A DNA stretch of 64,000 nt from Nitrosomonas ureae. Lineage in GTDB: Bacteria; Pseudomonadota; Gammaproteobacteria; Burkholderiales; Nitrosomonadaceae. Within the stretch, counting starts at the first letter, position 1; the number at the start of each line of letters is the position of its first letter. Location of the stretch: NCBI GenBank assembly GCA_945872825.1, contig CAMCBD010000001.1, forward strand, positions 1 through 64,000, given 5' to 3'. Of this stretch, positions 1-10,691 are shown one piece after another. Both the position numbers and the translations under genes were made by a program. The notes under the pieces were generated by a model. That model was given only the letters and a program-made list of their open reading frames with translations. It made no database searches and was not told where the DNA came from.

Positions 1-202
1 CAACTTCCACTCTGCCTAACAATTTGTTTTTAAGGGCAGTCTGATGACGACAAATTACTTGCCTGAAAATGCCATACCAACGATTGATCGTGTTACGATT
101 TTTACCTAACAGCAGAGCTGCTTTGCTGGCGGGTATATCAATGCAAAAGTATTGAATTATTTTTCTAATGTAATAATCGCTTAATTTACTGTTTCTTAAC
201 AT
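1..202 (-). mobile_element. IS1595-family-like transposase, N-terminal part (runs off window edge)
   Basis: Reverse strand reads MLRNSKLSDYYIRKIIQYFCIDIPASKAALLLGKNRNTINRWYGIFRQVICRHQTALKNKLLGRVEV, an HTH followed by the start of a GxVEVDES-like DDE region; an inverted repeat TAGACTA/TAGTCTA (208-236) lies just upstream, as expected near an IS end. Confidence 0.7.
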
Positions 203-499
203 CTTACTAGACTAACAGATTGTATCTCCTAGTCTAGAGCCTATATTTTTCTCATAAAACAAAATTCCCTAAGATAAAGATTAAACAGCTGAGCAACTTG
301 CAAAACCCAATAAAGCGAGTTGAATTAGTAGCCGGAATGGCCAAAAAAGAAAAATAACTTGCCTGGGATGCTAAAATAGAAGGTTATAAAATAAACATTA
401 TAAATTATACGCTTACGAACATGGTTTAACATGCAAGGATCATTATTTCCATGATTGTCGGAAGAATTGGGGCCACTAACAGGGAACAACAGGAATTGG

Positions 500-640
500 T
501 GATCACATTAGAATTGGTGCGCATCGAAACTCATCTGTTCCAGCCGTGGTTTTCCAGGTCGTCCGCCTCAAGACCGTGCTGCCATAGCCAAGGCATTTGT
601 GCCGAAAATGATTTTGGGTCTATGTAATTCGTAGTGGGTA
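500..640 (+). pseudogene. Transposase fragment (DDE, IS5/IS1182-like N-terminal region)
   Basis: Short reading frame PGRPPQDRAAIAKAFVPKMILGL, typical of the transposase N-terminal GRPxxDRxAxAxAFVAK motif; no intact ORF. Confidence 0.5.
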
Positions 641-1619
641 AAACAAAAGTCAAGTTCGCCCGCTATGAAACGGTGGCGTTATTTTGAGGATACTGACTCG
701 AATGCCTGTCTGGTGAAGTACGTTAATTCTCAGGATGCTGGACATGGCATTTATTGTCGATAGAATAGTTTAACTAATTGACTATAAGTTATTTTTATCA
801 TAAAAATAGTCTTTAATAAAGGACCGGTTGGCAGGAAATCTGCGAGTTAATTTTGTGTCTAGTATTTTCATTACGCTGCCAACAATTAAAGTATATTTTT
901 CTTGACAACTTTTTTTACCCACTCTAAATCACATAGAGCCATGATTTTTTCATTGTTCTAAGCTATTTTTTTGTCAGAAGCATCATTGCTGAGATGAAAG
1001 AAACTAGAAGACCTAATAATACCAGCGCTAATACTGTCTCATCGTCAGTTACCACAAAATATATGGAGAGGATCAAGGAAAAGACTAGAGATCCAATCAG
1101 GCTAAATTTTTTCATATCAGAACATCCTTTTTGGTAATTAATTAGAGACAATAGAAATTCTCGCCTCAAGCAACCTTAGCTTATTGATTCTGAATTACTC
1201 TATCCGCAATCTAATGAGCTTAGATTATCTGGAGTTACCCAGCAAGCAATGCTTTTAGCATATCGAGCACTAGCACATTCTCAACTTCATGGCCTCGCAC
1301 TAGATTAATAATCCATTTCTGAAAAGCGCTGCGGCTTGGTAGATCAAACTCATCGGACATAAATATCGTGATGTCTGGCATATAACTGATGGATTCGACG
1401 AATATTGCATTGATGCGCATTCTGGTTCATTCGGCAAGTGCGTAATTGGTTTCATGCAACGCTATAATTTTGAGTGGCAAGTAATCTAACTGACTGTGAG
1501 TGGGGTCAAATATTCATTTTCCAGATTATGTATTAAAATTCCACTGACTTCCCAGATTCGTTGATATTATTGGTCGTTCCCAATCAATTTTTTTGTAAAA
1601 CGCTTGTGTGTCGCGCATT

Positions 1620-2060
1620 ATTATTTTTGAGCTATTGTCTTATTTAGCATAGCGTATTTCTTATTATCCACAATTTCTGTGGATAACTTTGTGGAAAAGA
1701 TCTATATTCAACGATTAACTATCGAAATAGTAACGCTTAATTCTACACCTGATTAATAATTTTACACCTTAATTATGTATTATTTATCATGTTGTTAAAT
1801 ATATTTTCTGTTTCTGTGTGAAGTTAAGGAATGGATTTTATATGGTTTGTTGATATTGTGGATAAACAATATTCTATAGCTATTAATCTGGTTAAGAACC
1901 TTAATTTTATTGAGAAAGACTTTGATGTGTATAGTGTGAGACTGGAAAAATAGATTTTGTGTTATTACATTTTTTATATGAATAACTGGGTTGTGTGACA
2001 AGGGTTTATTTTTGTGTATGAAGAATAAGATTTATTTTGAATGTTCTATAGTTATTAAGA
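1620..2060. promoter_or_regulatory. AT-rich intergenic region with a cluster of DnaA boxes
   Basis: TTATCCACA at 1664-1672, TGTGGATAA at 1678-1686, TGTGGAAAA at 1690-1698 (TTWTNCACA complement), TGTGGATAA at 1857-1865; surroundings strongly AT-rich. Confidence 0.6.
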
Positions 2061-2064
2061 TTTT

Positions 2065-3918
2065 ATGCTCAATATTCAGCGGTTGATTTATTTGCAAGGT
2101 GGGATTCCGCTACTCGAAAATAGTGATTTGCAGATTTTTGCTGATCAACGTGTCGGCCTAGTCGGTAAAAATGGTTGTGGTAAATCCACTTTGTTCCAAC
2201 TGGTTCGCGGAGTGATCAAACCGGATAGTGGTGAAGTCAATTTACAACCGGGAAAAACGGTTGCTTTTGTTGAGCAAGAAATCATTAATTCAAATCAGTC
2301 TGCGATTGCGTTTGTACTTGATGGTGACGTTGAGTTGCGTCAACTGGAGAAGATTCTGGCCCAATCCGAACATGATGCGGCCTGGTTTGAGGCGCAGCAC
2401 CGTTATGAAGCGATAGACGGTTATACGGCGCGAGCCCGGGCATCGCAACTATTGGATGGATTAGGTTTCGCCAATCATACGTTGGAACATCCAGTCAGCC
2501 ATTTCTCCGGGGGCTGGCGTATGCGCCTGAACCTGGCCCGTGCCTTGATGCATCGCGCTGATTTATTATTGCTGGATGAACCAACTAATCACCTGGATCT
2601 GGAAGCTATTCTCTGGCTGGAACAATATCTGTCGCGTTATCCAGGCAGTCTGATGGTGGTGTCACATGACCGTGAGTTTCTCAATGCCTGCGTTAATCGC
2701 ATTGCGCATATCAGCGAACGGAAAATTGATGTATACAGCGGTGATTATGATGATTTCGAGCGTGCTCGCGCTGAACGCTTGATGCAGCATGCTCAGGCTT
2801 TTCAGCAACAGCAGAGAAAGATCGCGCACATGGAAGATTTTGTGCGGCGTTTTCGTGCCAAGGCGACCAAAGCCAAACAAGCGCAAAGTCGTATCAAAGC
2901 GCTAGAACGTCTGACACGTATTGCGCCGGCGCATGTTGAAGATGGGTATTTTGAATTGCAGATTGAAGCGCCTGAGCGTAGCCCTGATGTTCTGCTGCGC
3001 GTAAAAGACATGAGCTTTGGTTATGACGATCACTTGCTGTTTCAACATGTTCATCTTATTTTACAGGCGGGTGCTCGAATTGCCTTGCTGGGTCCGAATG
3101 GTGCGGGGAAATCCACATTAATAAAGCTTCTGGTCGGGGAAATTACTCCTACCTCTGGTACATTGGAATGGGCGCCCAATATTCGTATGGGCTACTTTGC
3201 ACAACATCAGCTGGAGAATCTCGATGGTGATGCGACCCCTTTGCAGCATATGCGGCAATTGGCACCTAAACAGACTGAGCTGGATTTGCGAAAATTCCTG
3301 GGGCGATTTGGCTTGGGGGGGGATAGCGAAGATCGTCCGGTAGCCAGTTTTTCCGGAGGAGAAAAAAGTCGCCTGGTACTTGCCTTACTAGCATGGCAGA
3401 AGCCACATTTACTATTGCTCGATGAACCAACCAATCATTTGGATTTGGAAATGCGCGATGCGTTAACTTTGGCATTGGAAGCCTATACCGGTGCGGTGAT
3501 TCTGGTGTCGCATGATCGTAGTCTGGTACGTGCAGTGGCTGATGAATTGTGGTTGGTGGCTGACGGTAAAGCACAATTGCTGGATGGTGATCTGGATGAT
3601 TATAAAAACTGGATAGAAGCGCGTCGTTCTAGTGAGGTTGTAGAACCACGATCACCTTCACAAAAAGTGCAATCCAAAACATCGGCAAAACCGAACAAAA
3701 AAATACTGCTTTCCAAGCAATCAAAACTTGAGACTGCTTTAACGGTTGTACAGAAGGAATTGGATGAAGCAAGCCGCCAGTTAGCTGATCCGGCTATTTA
3801 TGCGAATCGTTCTCGGGATGAAATTAATCAACTCAGTGCAGTTCACGCGACACTCGAAAATAAAGTGGCAGAATTGGAGGCAAGCTGGCTGGAACTGGAA
3901 ATGGCGCTGGAAGAGTAG
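2065..3918 (+). CDS. ABC-F family ATPase, YheS-like
   Basis: Two Walker A motifs (GKNGCGKST, GPNGAGKST), two LSGG-like signatures (FSGGWRMRLNLARAL, FSGGEKSRL), DEPTNHLD twice. Confidence 0.9.
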   Translation: MLNIQRLIYLQGGIPLLENSDLQIFADQRVGLVGKNGCGKSTLFQLVRGVIKPDSGEVNLQPGKTVAFVEQEIINSNQSAIAFVLDGDVELRQLEKILAQSEHDAAWFEAQHRYEAIDGYTARARASQLLDGLGFANHTLEHPVSHFSGGWRMRLNLARALMHRADLLLLDEPTNHLDLEAILWLEQYLSRYPGSLMVVSHDREFLNACVNRIAHISERKIDVYSGDYDDFERARAERLMQHAQAFQQQQRKIAHMEDFVRRFRAKATKAKQAQSRIKALERLTRIAPAHVEDGYFELQIEAPERSPDVLLRVKDMSFGYDDHLLFQHVHLILQAGARIALLGPNGAGKSTLIKLLVGEITPTSGTLEWAPNIRMGYFAQHQLENLDGDATPLQHMRQLAPKQTELDLRKFLGRFGLGGDSEDRPVASFSGGEKSRLVLALLAWQKPHLLLLDEPTNHLDLEMRDALTLALEAYTGAVILVSHDRSLVRAVADELWLVADGKAQLLDGDLDDYKNWIEARRSSEVVEPRSPSQKVQSKTSAKPNKKILLSKQSKLETALTVVQKELDEASRQLADPAIYANRSRDEINQLSAVHATLENKVAELEASWLELEMALEE

Positions 3919-3927
3919 AATAAATGA

Positions 3928-3950
3928 ATCTGATCACTGTTTGATCAGAT
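3928..3950. terminator. Hairpin between convergent genes
   Basis: Perfect 9-bp stem ATCTGATCA-CTGTT-TGATCAGAT between the end of the ABC-F gene (+) and fliE (-). Confidence 0.5.
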
Positions 3951-3966
3951 CAGAACGAATACAAAC

Positions 3967-4290
3967 TTAAACCTGCATGTTCATGATTTCTTGATAGGCT
4001 GTCACCAGCTTGTTACGGACTTGTATCATCGATTGAAAAGATACATTGGCTTTTTGCAGTGAAATCATTACTTCATGCAAATCAACATTGGATTGATCAC
4101 TGACAAATTGTGCACTCAGTTTATCAGCAGTCATTTGGGAATTATTTACCTGATCAACAGCCGATTTAAGCTTTTCGCTAAAATCAACGCTCGCTATTTC
4201 ACCCGTCTCGGATTGCTTTTTTGTACCGGAAGCAAATGCCGAAGCCGCTTGCAATTGCTGCAAAATATTATCAATTCCGAGTTTATCCAT
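3967..4290 (-). CDS. fliE: Flagellar hook-basal body protein FliE
   Basis: 107 aa; C-terminal '[38 protein letters not shown]' is characteristic of FliE. Confidence 0.92.
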   Translation of the reverse strand: MDKLGIDNILQQLQAASAFASGTKKQSETGEIASVDFSEKLKSAVDQVNNSQMTADKLSAQFVSDQSNVDLHEVMISLQKANVSFQSMIQVRNKLVTAYQEIMNMQV

Positions 4291-4389
4291 GATTTACTCC
4301 AACAAAATTGGTTTCAAGTATCTCGCAAAACTTTAAAAATTTCAAATAATTTTATTAAATCAGATTCCTAGCGACAGAATCGATACTTG

Positions 4390-5703
4390 TTAACTCATCA
4401 AACGATATTGCTGTAGCTTATAACGCAGTGTCCGTTCAGAGATTCCTAGCTTTTTAACGGCTAGTTTCCGGGAACCATTAACTGCTGCCAGCGTTTCCAA
4501 AATATGGTTACGTTCGAGTGTCTTGATATCTTGTGAAGACGAATTGGCGTTTTTTGTATTTGTTTCATGATCAGAAGCAGTTACTTCAGGCAAATTGATA
4601 TGCTCGGCTTCGATAGTATTTGTAGCCAGAATCATGGCGCGTTGCATTACATTCTCCAGTTCTCTGACATTGCCCGGCCAAGCGTGCTGAGTCAACTTCT
4701 CTATTGCCGCATTGGTTATTCTGTGGAGTGATTGTCCTGTGCCAGCTACTGCTGTTTCTAGGACTCGCTGTGCTAGAGGTTGAATATCCAATGGCCGTTC
4801 ACGAAGTGCAGGAATTTCGATTGGGAACACATTGAGCCGGTAATATAGGTCTTCACGGAACTGACCACTTTTGACTATTGCCATCATGTCACGGTTAGAA
4901 GTCGCCAGGACACGGATGTCCAGTTTGATTATCTTATGCCCGCCTACTCTTTCAACTTCTCTTTCTTGCAATACACGTAACAATTTTGCTTGTAGTTCCA
5001 GAGGCATCTCTGAGATTTCATCGAGCAGTAATGTACCACCTTCAGCTTGTTCAAATTTTCCAGGCTGAGATTGGGTTGCACCGGTAAAAGCGCCTTTCTC
5101 ATAACCAAATAAGGTTGCTTCCAGTAAATTTTCTGGAATAGCTGCACAATTGATAGCGACGAATGGCTTAGATGCGCGTAATGAATGCTGATGAATAAAG
5201 CGTGCGATTATTTCTTTGCCACAGCCGCTTTCGCCCGTCAGCATGACTGTTGCCGGAGATTGTGCAACCCGCTTGGCGAGGGAAAGTAGTGCTCGCGTAC
5301 GCGGATCTTTCGCAACAATTTTGTCATCTTGCTCAAGTTCTGATAGTACGTAGCGTTTGATATGTGCCAGTAAACTGTCTGGATCAAACGGTTTCAGCAG
5401 ATAATCGCAAGCACCTGTCTGCATTGCGGCAACTGCTTTTCCGACATCTCCGTAAGCTGTCATCAGCAACACCGGCAATTCTGGATTGAACGCCTTGATT
5501 TTTTTTAACAAAGTGAATCCATCCATGGGTCTCATCTGCACGTCACTCACAACCATTCCTGCCTGAGATTCCTGTAGTGCAGCCATTGCGTCATTGCCAT
5601 TGGATGCCGCTAATGTTTGATAACCCGCTAGTTTCATGGTGGCACAAATCGCCTCCAGTAAATCCTTGTCATCCTCTACCACCAAAATGGGTAGTGTATT
5701 CAT
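4390..5703 (-). CDS. Sigma-54-dependent response regulator (FlrC/FleR-like)
   Basis: Receiver domain, AAA+ GESGCGKE / GAFTGA motifs, C-terminal Fis-type HTH; adjacent to flagellar genes. Confidence 0.9.
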   Translation of the reverse strand: MNTLPILVVEDDKDLLEAICATMKLAGYQTLAASNGNDAMAALQESQAGMVVSDVQMRPMDGFTLLKKIKAFNPELPVLLMTAYGDVGKAVAAMQTGACDYLLKPFDPDSLLAHIKRYVLSELEQDDKIVAKDPRTRALLSLAKRVAQSPATVMLTGESGCGKEIIARFIHQHSLRASKPFVAINCAAIPENLLEATLFGYEKGAFTGATQSQPGKFEQAEGGTLLLDEISEMPLELQAKLLRVLQEREVERVGGHKIIKLDIRVLATSNRDMMAIVKSGQFREDLYYRLNVFPIEIPALRERPLDIQPLAQRVLETAVAGTGQSLHRITNAAIEKLTQHAWPGNVRELENVMQRAMILATNTIEAEHINLPEVTASDHETNTKNANSSSQDIKTLERNHILETLAAVNGSRKLAVKKLGISERTLRYKLQQYRLMS

Positions 5704-5707
5704 CGTA

Positions 5708-6898
5708 TCAATCTCCTTTGTTTCTTGGTAGCCGTATTACAAATTCAGTTCCTGTATCCGGCGATGAATTAATCTGCACACTACCTTCCATAGACTGTAT
5801 GACACCTCGAACAATGGCCAAGCCTAAGCCAGTGCCTTCTGAGCGTGTTGTAAAGAAGGGTTCGAATAATCTTTCTTGCAGTGCTGCATCAATGCCTGGT
5901 CCATTATCATGGACACTTAAAACAATACTTTCTCCTTCCACGCTGCTTGTCAGAATAATTTGATCTTCCGGAGATGATGCTTGCATGGCATTCTCAAGAA
6001 GATTTACCATCGCTCCGCATAATGCCTGACGGTCAGTCATCAGACTTCCAGTTTCACTAAGATCACGCACAATTAATTGCAAACCCTGTTGGATCATCTG
6101 AGGCTCTATGATTTGTCGTAATTCCGCTAACAAATGACTGATTCTGACATTTTCGAGCTGCGTTATTTCACCTTTAACAAAACGTAGCATATCGTTAACT
6201 AGGTGCTCCAGGTGATGCATGCGTTCAATGGTTTTACTTGCAAACTTCTGTCTTTCAACGGAAGTCAGTGCATCACTTCCCAGATGATTGGCATAGAGTA
6301 GTGCGGTTGAAAGCGGGGTACGCAACTGGTGGGCAAGATTTGCTGCCATTTCACCCATGGAAGTGAGTCGCTGATTTCGTCTTATCTGATCTTGCAGGGC
6401 ATAGGCTTCAGTAATATCGTTTACCAGCAGGATTCGTCTACCGGTTGAATCTGTTGCGCTGCTTTCAATGCGGATACGGCGTTGTTCTGCCGATTCTTGT
6501 TGTTTTGTAAGCCACTCGTTGATGATTACAGTCGGTGATAAACGTTCTTGAATCACCTGATGCCATGCCAACCCAAGTAATGGTTCTCCAAGGATCGAGA
6601 TGGCAGCTGGGTTCACTTGTTCGATACATTCCTGTCCATTCAGAGCTATTACGCCACCGGGCAACGCATTCAGTAAGAGACTGAGCTGCTGAGACAAATT
6701 TTCCTTTGCAATTAACTGTCTGTGCAGCTCGCCATTTGCAATTGCCAGTTCCCCGGTTAATTGTGCTACCTGGTGCTGTAATTCCTGGTACACGCCGGAT
6801 AGCTGCTCAGAAGCTTCATTAAAAGCTGCAAAAGCAAGTTGAAGCTGTTCCTGATCAACTGGTACTGGCTTAATTTCAATGACTTTGTTTGTTTGCAC
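5708..6898 (-). CDS. Soluble PAS sensor histidine kinase (FlrB/FleS-like)
   Basis: H-box AANLAHQLRTPL, N-box LLENAMQASSPED, G-boxes DNGPGID / GTGLGLAIV; no obvious TM segment; paired with the sigma-54 regulator. Confidence 0.88.
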   Translation of the reverse strand: MQTNKVIEIKPVPVDQEQLQLAFAAFNEASEQLSGVYQELQHQVAQLTGELAIANGELHRQLIAKENLSQQLSLLLNALPGGVIALNGQECIEQVNPAAISILGEPLLGLAWHQVIQERLSPTVIINEWLTKQQESAEQRRIRIESSATDSTGRRILLVNDITEAYALQDQIRRNQRLTSMGEMAANLAHQLRTPLSTALLYANHLGSDALTSVERQKFASKTIERMHHLEHLVNDMLRFVKGEITQLENVRISHLLAELRQIIEPQMIQQGLQLIVRDLSETGSLMTDRQALCGAMVNLLENAMQASSPEDQIILTSSVEGESIVLSVHDNGPGIDAALQERLFEPFFTTRSEGTGLGLAIVRGVIQSMEGSVQINSSPDTGTEFVIRLPRNKGD

Positions 6899-7240
6899 TG
6901 GATTAGATGGCAGTTATTAGGAATGCCAGTAGCTTAGCATTTATACCAACATCGACAATGATGCAAATAGGATGGGCAAACCTATTCTATTTGAGCATTC
7001 AGACTCTACAAAACTATCGATAATCATCACTTCAATAAAACTCTTTTCGTGGATTTAACATGAAAGATATTTTTCTTACGGCATGTATATTGATAAATTG
7101 GACAATAACTTGGTTTAACTATTACAGGGCATATATCTTGTGATTTTTATAATATAACAATTAGTTAGTTAATCTAAGTGATGAAAATTACTATTAATTT
7201 TCTTGATAAGTGGTCCAGAATCTAGGCAGGAGAATAGCGC

Positions 7241-8917
7241 GTGGCAACAGTACTCAGTGAATCCAATACAGCAACACCGCCGACAGCAATCCGGTTGGCG
7301 CAATTCAGTCAGTTGTCTAATCAAAAGAAACTGGGATTAATTCTCTCTGCAGCCGCTGTTATTGCTTTGCTGGTGGGTGCCTTGATGTGGAGTCAGACAC
7401 CGGATTATCGTGTTCTTTATAATAATGTATCAGACCAGGATGGAGCAGCGATTATTACTGCGCTACAACAAATGAACGTGCCGTACAAGTTCTCTGAAAG
7501 CGGTGGCGGTGCCATCTTGATTCCTGAGAAACAAGTGCATGAAATACGCTTGCGGCTGGCGGGACAGGGTTTGCCAAAAGGCGGTTTGCCAGGATTTGAA
7601 TTAATGGAGAATCAAAAATTTGGTTCCAGTCAATTTCTCGAGCAAGTTAATTATCAGCGCGCGCTAGAAGGTGAGTTGGCACGTTCGGTTCAGTCATTAT
7701 CCGCGGTGCAAAGTGCACGAGTGCATCTGGCAATTGCAAAGCCATCAGTTTTTTCAAGAGAAAAACAGCAACCGAGTGTTTCGGTATTGCTCAATTTACA
7801 TCCAGGCAGAGTTTTGAGTGTTGAGCAGGTCAGTGCGATCGTGCACTTGATGTCGAGCAGCGTACCCAGTTTGTCGGTGAAAAATGTAACTGTCGTGGAT
7901 CAAAATGGCAATCTGCTCAGTACCCAGAATGATGGCAAACAAGACTCAAGGTTTGATGCCAAACAGTTAGAGTATATACAGGAGCTGGAAGAAAATTATA
8001 TTCGTCGCATCGAAGCTATTCTGACGCCTATTACTGGTGCTGCTAATGTGCGTGCTCAGGTAACTGCTGATATGGATTTTTCTCGTATTGAACGCGCCGA
8101 GGAAATTTATCGACCCAATAACACTGAATCAGAAGCTGCCGCTATTCGTAGTCAAAAGACGTTCGAAGCGACCTCCATCGGCTCTAAAATTGATGGGGGA
8201 ATCCCAGGAGCACTGACAAATCGTCCGCCTGAACCTGCTGCAGCGCCTATTGAAGCGGGGGGAGAAAACAAAGAAGCTGATGATAAAACACCACCTGTAC
8301 CGACAGATCAGAAAAAAGAATCTACGATTAATTATGAAGTAGATAAAACCGTACAGCACACTCAGCAATCAACTGGCAATATCAAACGATTATCTGCCGC
8401 TGTTGTGGTGAATTATCGTAAAAAAATAGATGAGAACGGAGAAGTGACGTATGAACCGTTAACTGCTGAAGAGATTAAGGAAATCAACAGTCTTGTCAGA
8501 GAGGCCATGGGTTATAGCGAGAAACGCGGCGATTCACTGACCGTAACTAATGGTTTATTTACTGCGGATTCTGCAACAGTATTGGATATCCCGCTTTGGA
8601 AGGATCCCGATGTCATCATGCTAGCAAAAGAAATCGGAAAGCAGCTATTAATTGCAGCCGTTGTTTTATTTTTCTTGTTAAAAATTCTACGTCCATTCCT
8701 AAAAAGCTTAACCCAACCCCCGCCCTCGCCAGAGCCTGAAAAGCTATCTGGTGAGGCTGCACTGAATCAATTGTCAGAACAAGGGGATGGAACAGCGCTG
8801 CAAGCCATTCAGAAATCAGTATTTGATGAGAATCTTAAGAAAGCTAAGCAATTGGCTGTAGATGAACCTACTATCGTCGCCAATGTGGTGAAAGATTGGA
8901 TATCTAAAAATGGATGA
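7241..8917 (+). CDS. fliF: Flagellar M-ring protein FliF
   Basis: 558 aa, YscJ/FliF-type sequence 'YRVLYNNVSDQDGAAIITAL...LPKGGLPGFELM'; GTG start. Confidence 0.95.
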   Translation: MATVLSESNTATPPTAIRLAQFSQLSNQKKLGLILSAAAVIALLVGALMWSQTPDYRVLYNNVSDQDGAAIITALQQMNVPYKFSESGGGAILIPEKQVHEIRLRLAGQGLPKGGLPGFELMENQKFGSSQFLEQVNYQRALEGELARSVQSLSAVQSARVHLAIAKPSVFSREKQQPSVSVLLNLHPGRVLSVEQVSAIVHLMSSSVPSLSVKNVTVVDQNGNLLSTQNDGKQDSRFDAKQLEYIQELEENYIRRIEAILTPITGAANVRAQVTADMDFSRIERAEEIYRPNNTESEAAAIRSQKTFEATSIGSKIDGGIPGALTNRPPEPAAAPIEAGGENKEADDKTPPVPTDQKKESTINYEVDKTVQHTQQSTGNIKRLSAAVVVNYRKKIDENGEVTYEPLTAEEIKEINSLVREAMGYSEKRGDSLTVTNGLFTADSATVLDIPLWKDPDVIMLAKEIGKQLLIAAVVLFFLLKILRPFLKSLTQPPPSPEPEKLSGEAALNQLSEQGDGTALQAIQKSVFDENLKKAKQLAVDEPTIVANVVKDWISKNG

Positions 8918-9905
8918 TGCAGGAATCAAAAAGAGCGCAATTTTGCTGATGACTTTGGGTGAGCAAGAAGCGGCATCAGTGATCAAGCTGTTGGGGCCAA
9001 AGGAAGTGCAAAGATTGGGCGAAACGATGTCTACGCTGCAGAACATAACGCGTAATGAGATTGAAAACATCGTATCAGAGTTTTGCAATGAAGCTGAAGG
9101 AAGAACCGCTCTGGGTCAGGATTCGGCTGATTATATCCGGAAAGTTCTGACCAGTGCTTTGGGTGATGAAAAAGCGGCCAATCTCATTGATCGCATTTTA
9201 CACGGCGGTGATACCAGCGGTATCGAAGGATTGAAGTGGATGGATCCGCCGTCAGTGGCTGAACTCATCAAGAATGAACATCCGCAAATTATTGCTACGA
9301 TTCTGGTTCACCTAGAGCGTGATCAGGCGAGTCAAATCATAAGCTTATTTACCGAGCGTTTGCGTAACGATACGTTATTACGTATTGCTACACTGGACAG
9401 TATTCAGCCTGATGCGCTGCGTGAACTAAATGATGTGCTAACCAAATTATTATCAGGCAGCGTTAATATTCGTAAAGCAGCGATGGGCGGAGTCCGCACC
9501 GCAGCTGAGATTCTTAACTTTGTTCCAACTGCCCAAGAAACCAGTGTTATTGATAATATCAAACAGTACGATGAAGATTTGGCACAAAAAATCATGGATG
9601 AAATGTTTGTATTTGATAATCTGATTGATATTGATGATCATGGTATCCAATTGCTCCTCAGAGAAGTACAGTCGGAATCTCTGATTATCGCCTTGAAAGG
9701 TGCGCAAGAAGAATTGCGTAAGAAAATTTTCAAGAATATGTCACAACGTGCCGCTGAGGCTCTGCGGGAAGATCTTGAAAGTAAAGGTCCGGTGAGACTA
9801 TCCGAGGTGGAAGCGGAACAAAAAGAAATTCTTAAGGTTGTGCGTCAGCTGGCTGACGATGGGCAGATTGTATTGGGTGGAAAAGGTGATGACGGTTTCA
9901 TTTAA
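8910..9905 (+). CDS. fliG: Flagellar motor switch protein FliG
   Basis: 331 aa; 'EHPQIIATILVHLERDQASQIISLF', 'MFVFDNLIDIDD'. Confidence 0.96.
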   Translation: MDDAGIKKSAILLMTLGEQEAASVIKLLGPKEVQRLGETMSTLQNITRNEIENIVSEFCNEAEGRTALGQDSADYIRKVLTSALGDEKAANLIDRILHGGDTSGIEGLKWMDPPSVAELIKNEHPQIIATILVHLERDQASQIISLFTERLRNDTLLRIATLDSIQPDALRELNDVLTKLLSGSVNIRKAAMGGVRTAAEILNFVPTAQETSVIDNIKQYDEDLAQKIMDEMFVFDNLIDIDDHGIQLLLREVQSESLIIALKGAQEELRKKIFKNMSQRAAEALREDLESKGPVRLSEVEAEQKEILKVVRQLADDGQIVLGGKGDDGFI

Positions 9906-9981
9906 TTGATAGATTTCTCATCAGTTGAACCTAATCAATAGTAATTGCGTGCCTATTTATTACTGAAATGAAGGTTGGTAA

Positions 9982-10689
9982 ATGATTGCAAGTAGTTCCT
10001 TTTCAAAAGAAAAACGTAAATCCTATCAGCGATGGGAAATGAATTCTTTTGAGACATCCGATTTAGCTAAAGAAACGCAGGAAGCCGAGGCTGAAGCCAG
10101 TATACAGGTCGATGAACAGCCCCAGGTTTCTTTGCCGACTGAGGAGGAAGTCGCTGCAATTTTTCAGCGCGCCAAAGCAGATGGGTATGCAGCAGGACTG
10201 CAAGCGGGTAACGCAGCAGGCTATGCAGAAGGCAGACAAATTGCTGAAATTGAAGTTAAAGCCGAAGTGGCGCGCGTTCAAGCACTGCTATCCAAACTTG
10301 ACAAAGATCTGCATGAAATGGATCAGCAGGTGGCTGACAGCCTATTAGAACTGGCAATTGCACTTGCCCAAAAAGTGGTCGCACAAGCATTAAAACTAAA
10401 ACCTGAACTAATCATACCTATCGTGCAAGAAGCTATCCGTAATTTGCCCAATGCGATGCAACATCCCCGTCTTTTTTTGCATCCGGAGGATGCAAAATTG
10501 GTACTTGTGCATCTGAATGATCAGTTGGAACAGGATCACTTGTGTGTTCGTGAAGATGAGCAGATCTCCAGAGGAGGATGCCGTATTGAAGCCAGTGGTA
10601 GTGAAATTAACGGAAGCCTGGAAGTGCGCTGGCAGAGAGTATTATCAGCCATTGGTCAGAATGACGGATGGCTTGAGAAGAAAGACTGA
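9982..10689 (+). CDS. fliH: Flagellar assembly protein FliH
   Basis: Position between fliG and fliI; '[21 protein letters not shown]' followed by a FliH/V-ATPase-E-like C-terminus. Confidence 0.9.
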   Translation: MIASSSFSKEKRKSYQRWEMNSFETSDLAKETQEAEAEASIQVDEQPQVSLPTEEEVAAIFQRAKADGYAAGLQAGNAAGYAEGRQIAEIEVKAEVARVQALLSKLDKDLHEMDQQVADSLLELAIALAQKVVAQALKLKPELIIPIVQEAIRNLPNAMQHPRLFLHPEDAKLVLVHLNDQLEQDHLCVREDEQISRGGCRIEASGSEINGSLEVRWQRVLSAIGQNDGWLEKKD

Positions 10690-10691
10690 TT

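Noticed and set aside
963-1169. Small membrane-protein-like ORF (MKKFSLIGSLVFSLILSIYFVV...)
   Set aside because: Could be real, but there is no homology evidence or context; left out of the feature list
1235-1420. 61-aa minus-strand ORF
   Set aside because: Short, no recognisable family, in a region of relics
7100-7125. Possible sigma-54 promoter TTGGACAATAACTTGG upstream of fliF
   Set aside because: The -12 element is GG rather than GC and the consensus is weak; not reported as a feature
10112-10348. Alternative-frame ORF inside fliH
   Set aside because: Fully overlapped by a well-supported flagellar gene and without recognisable domain
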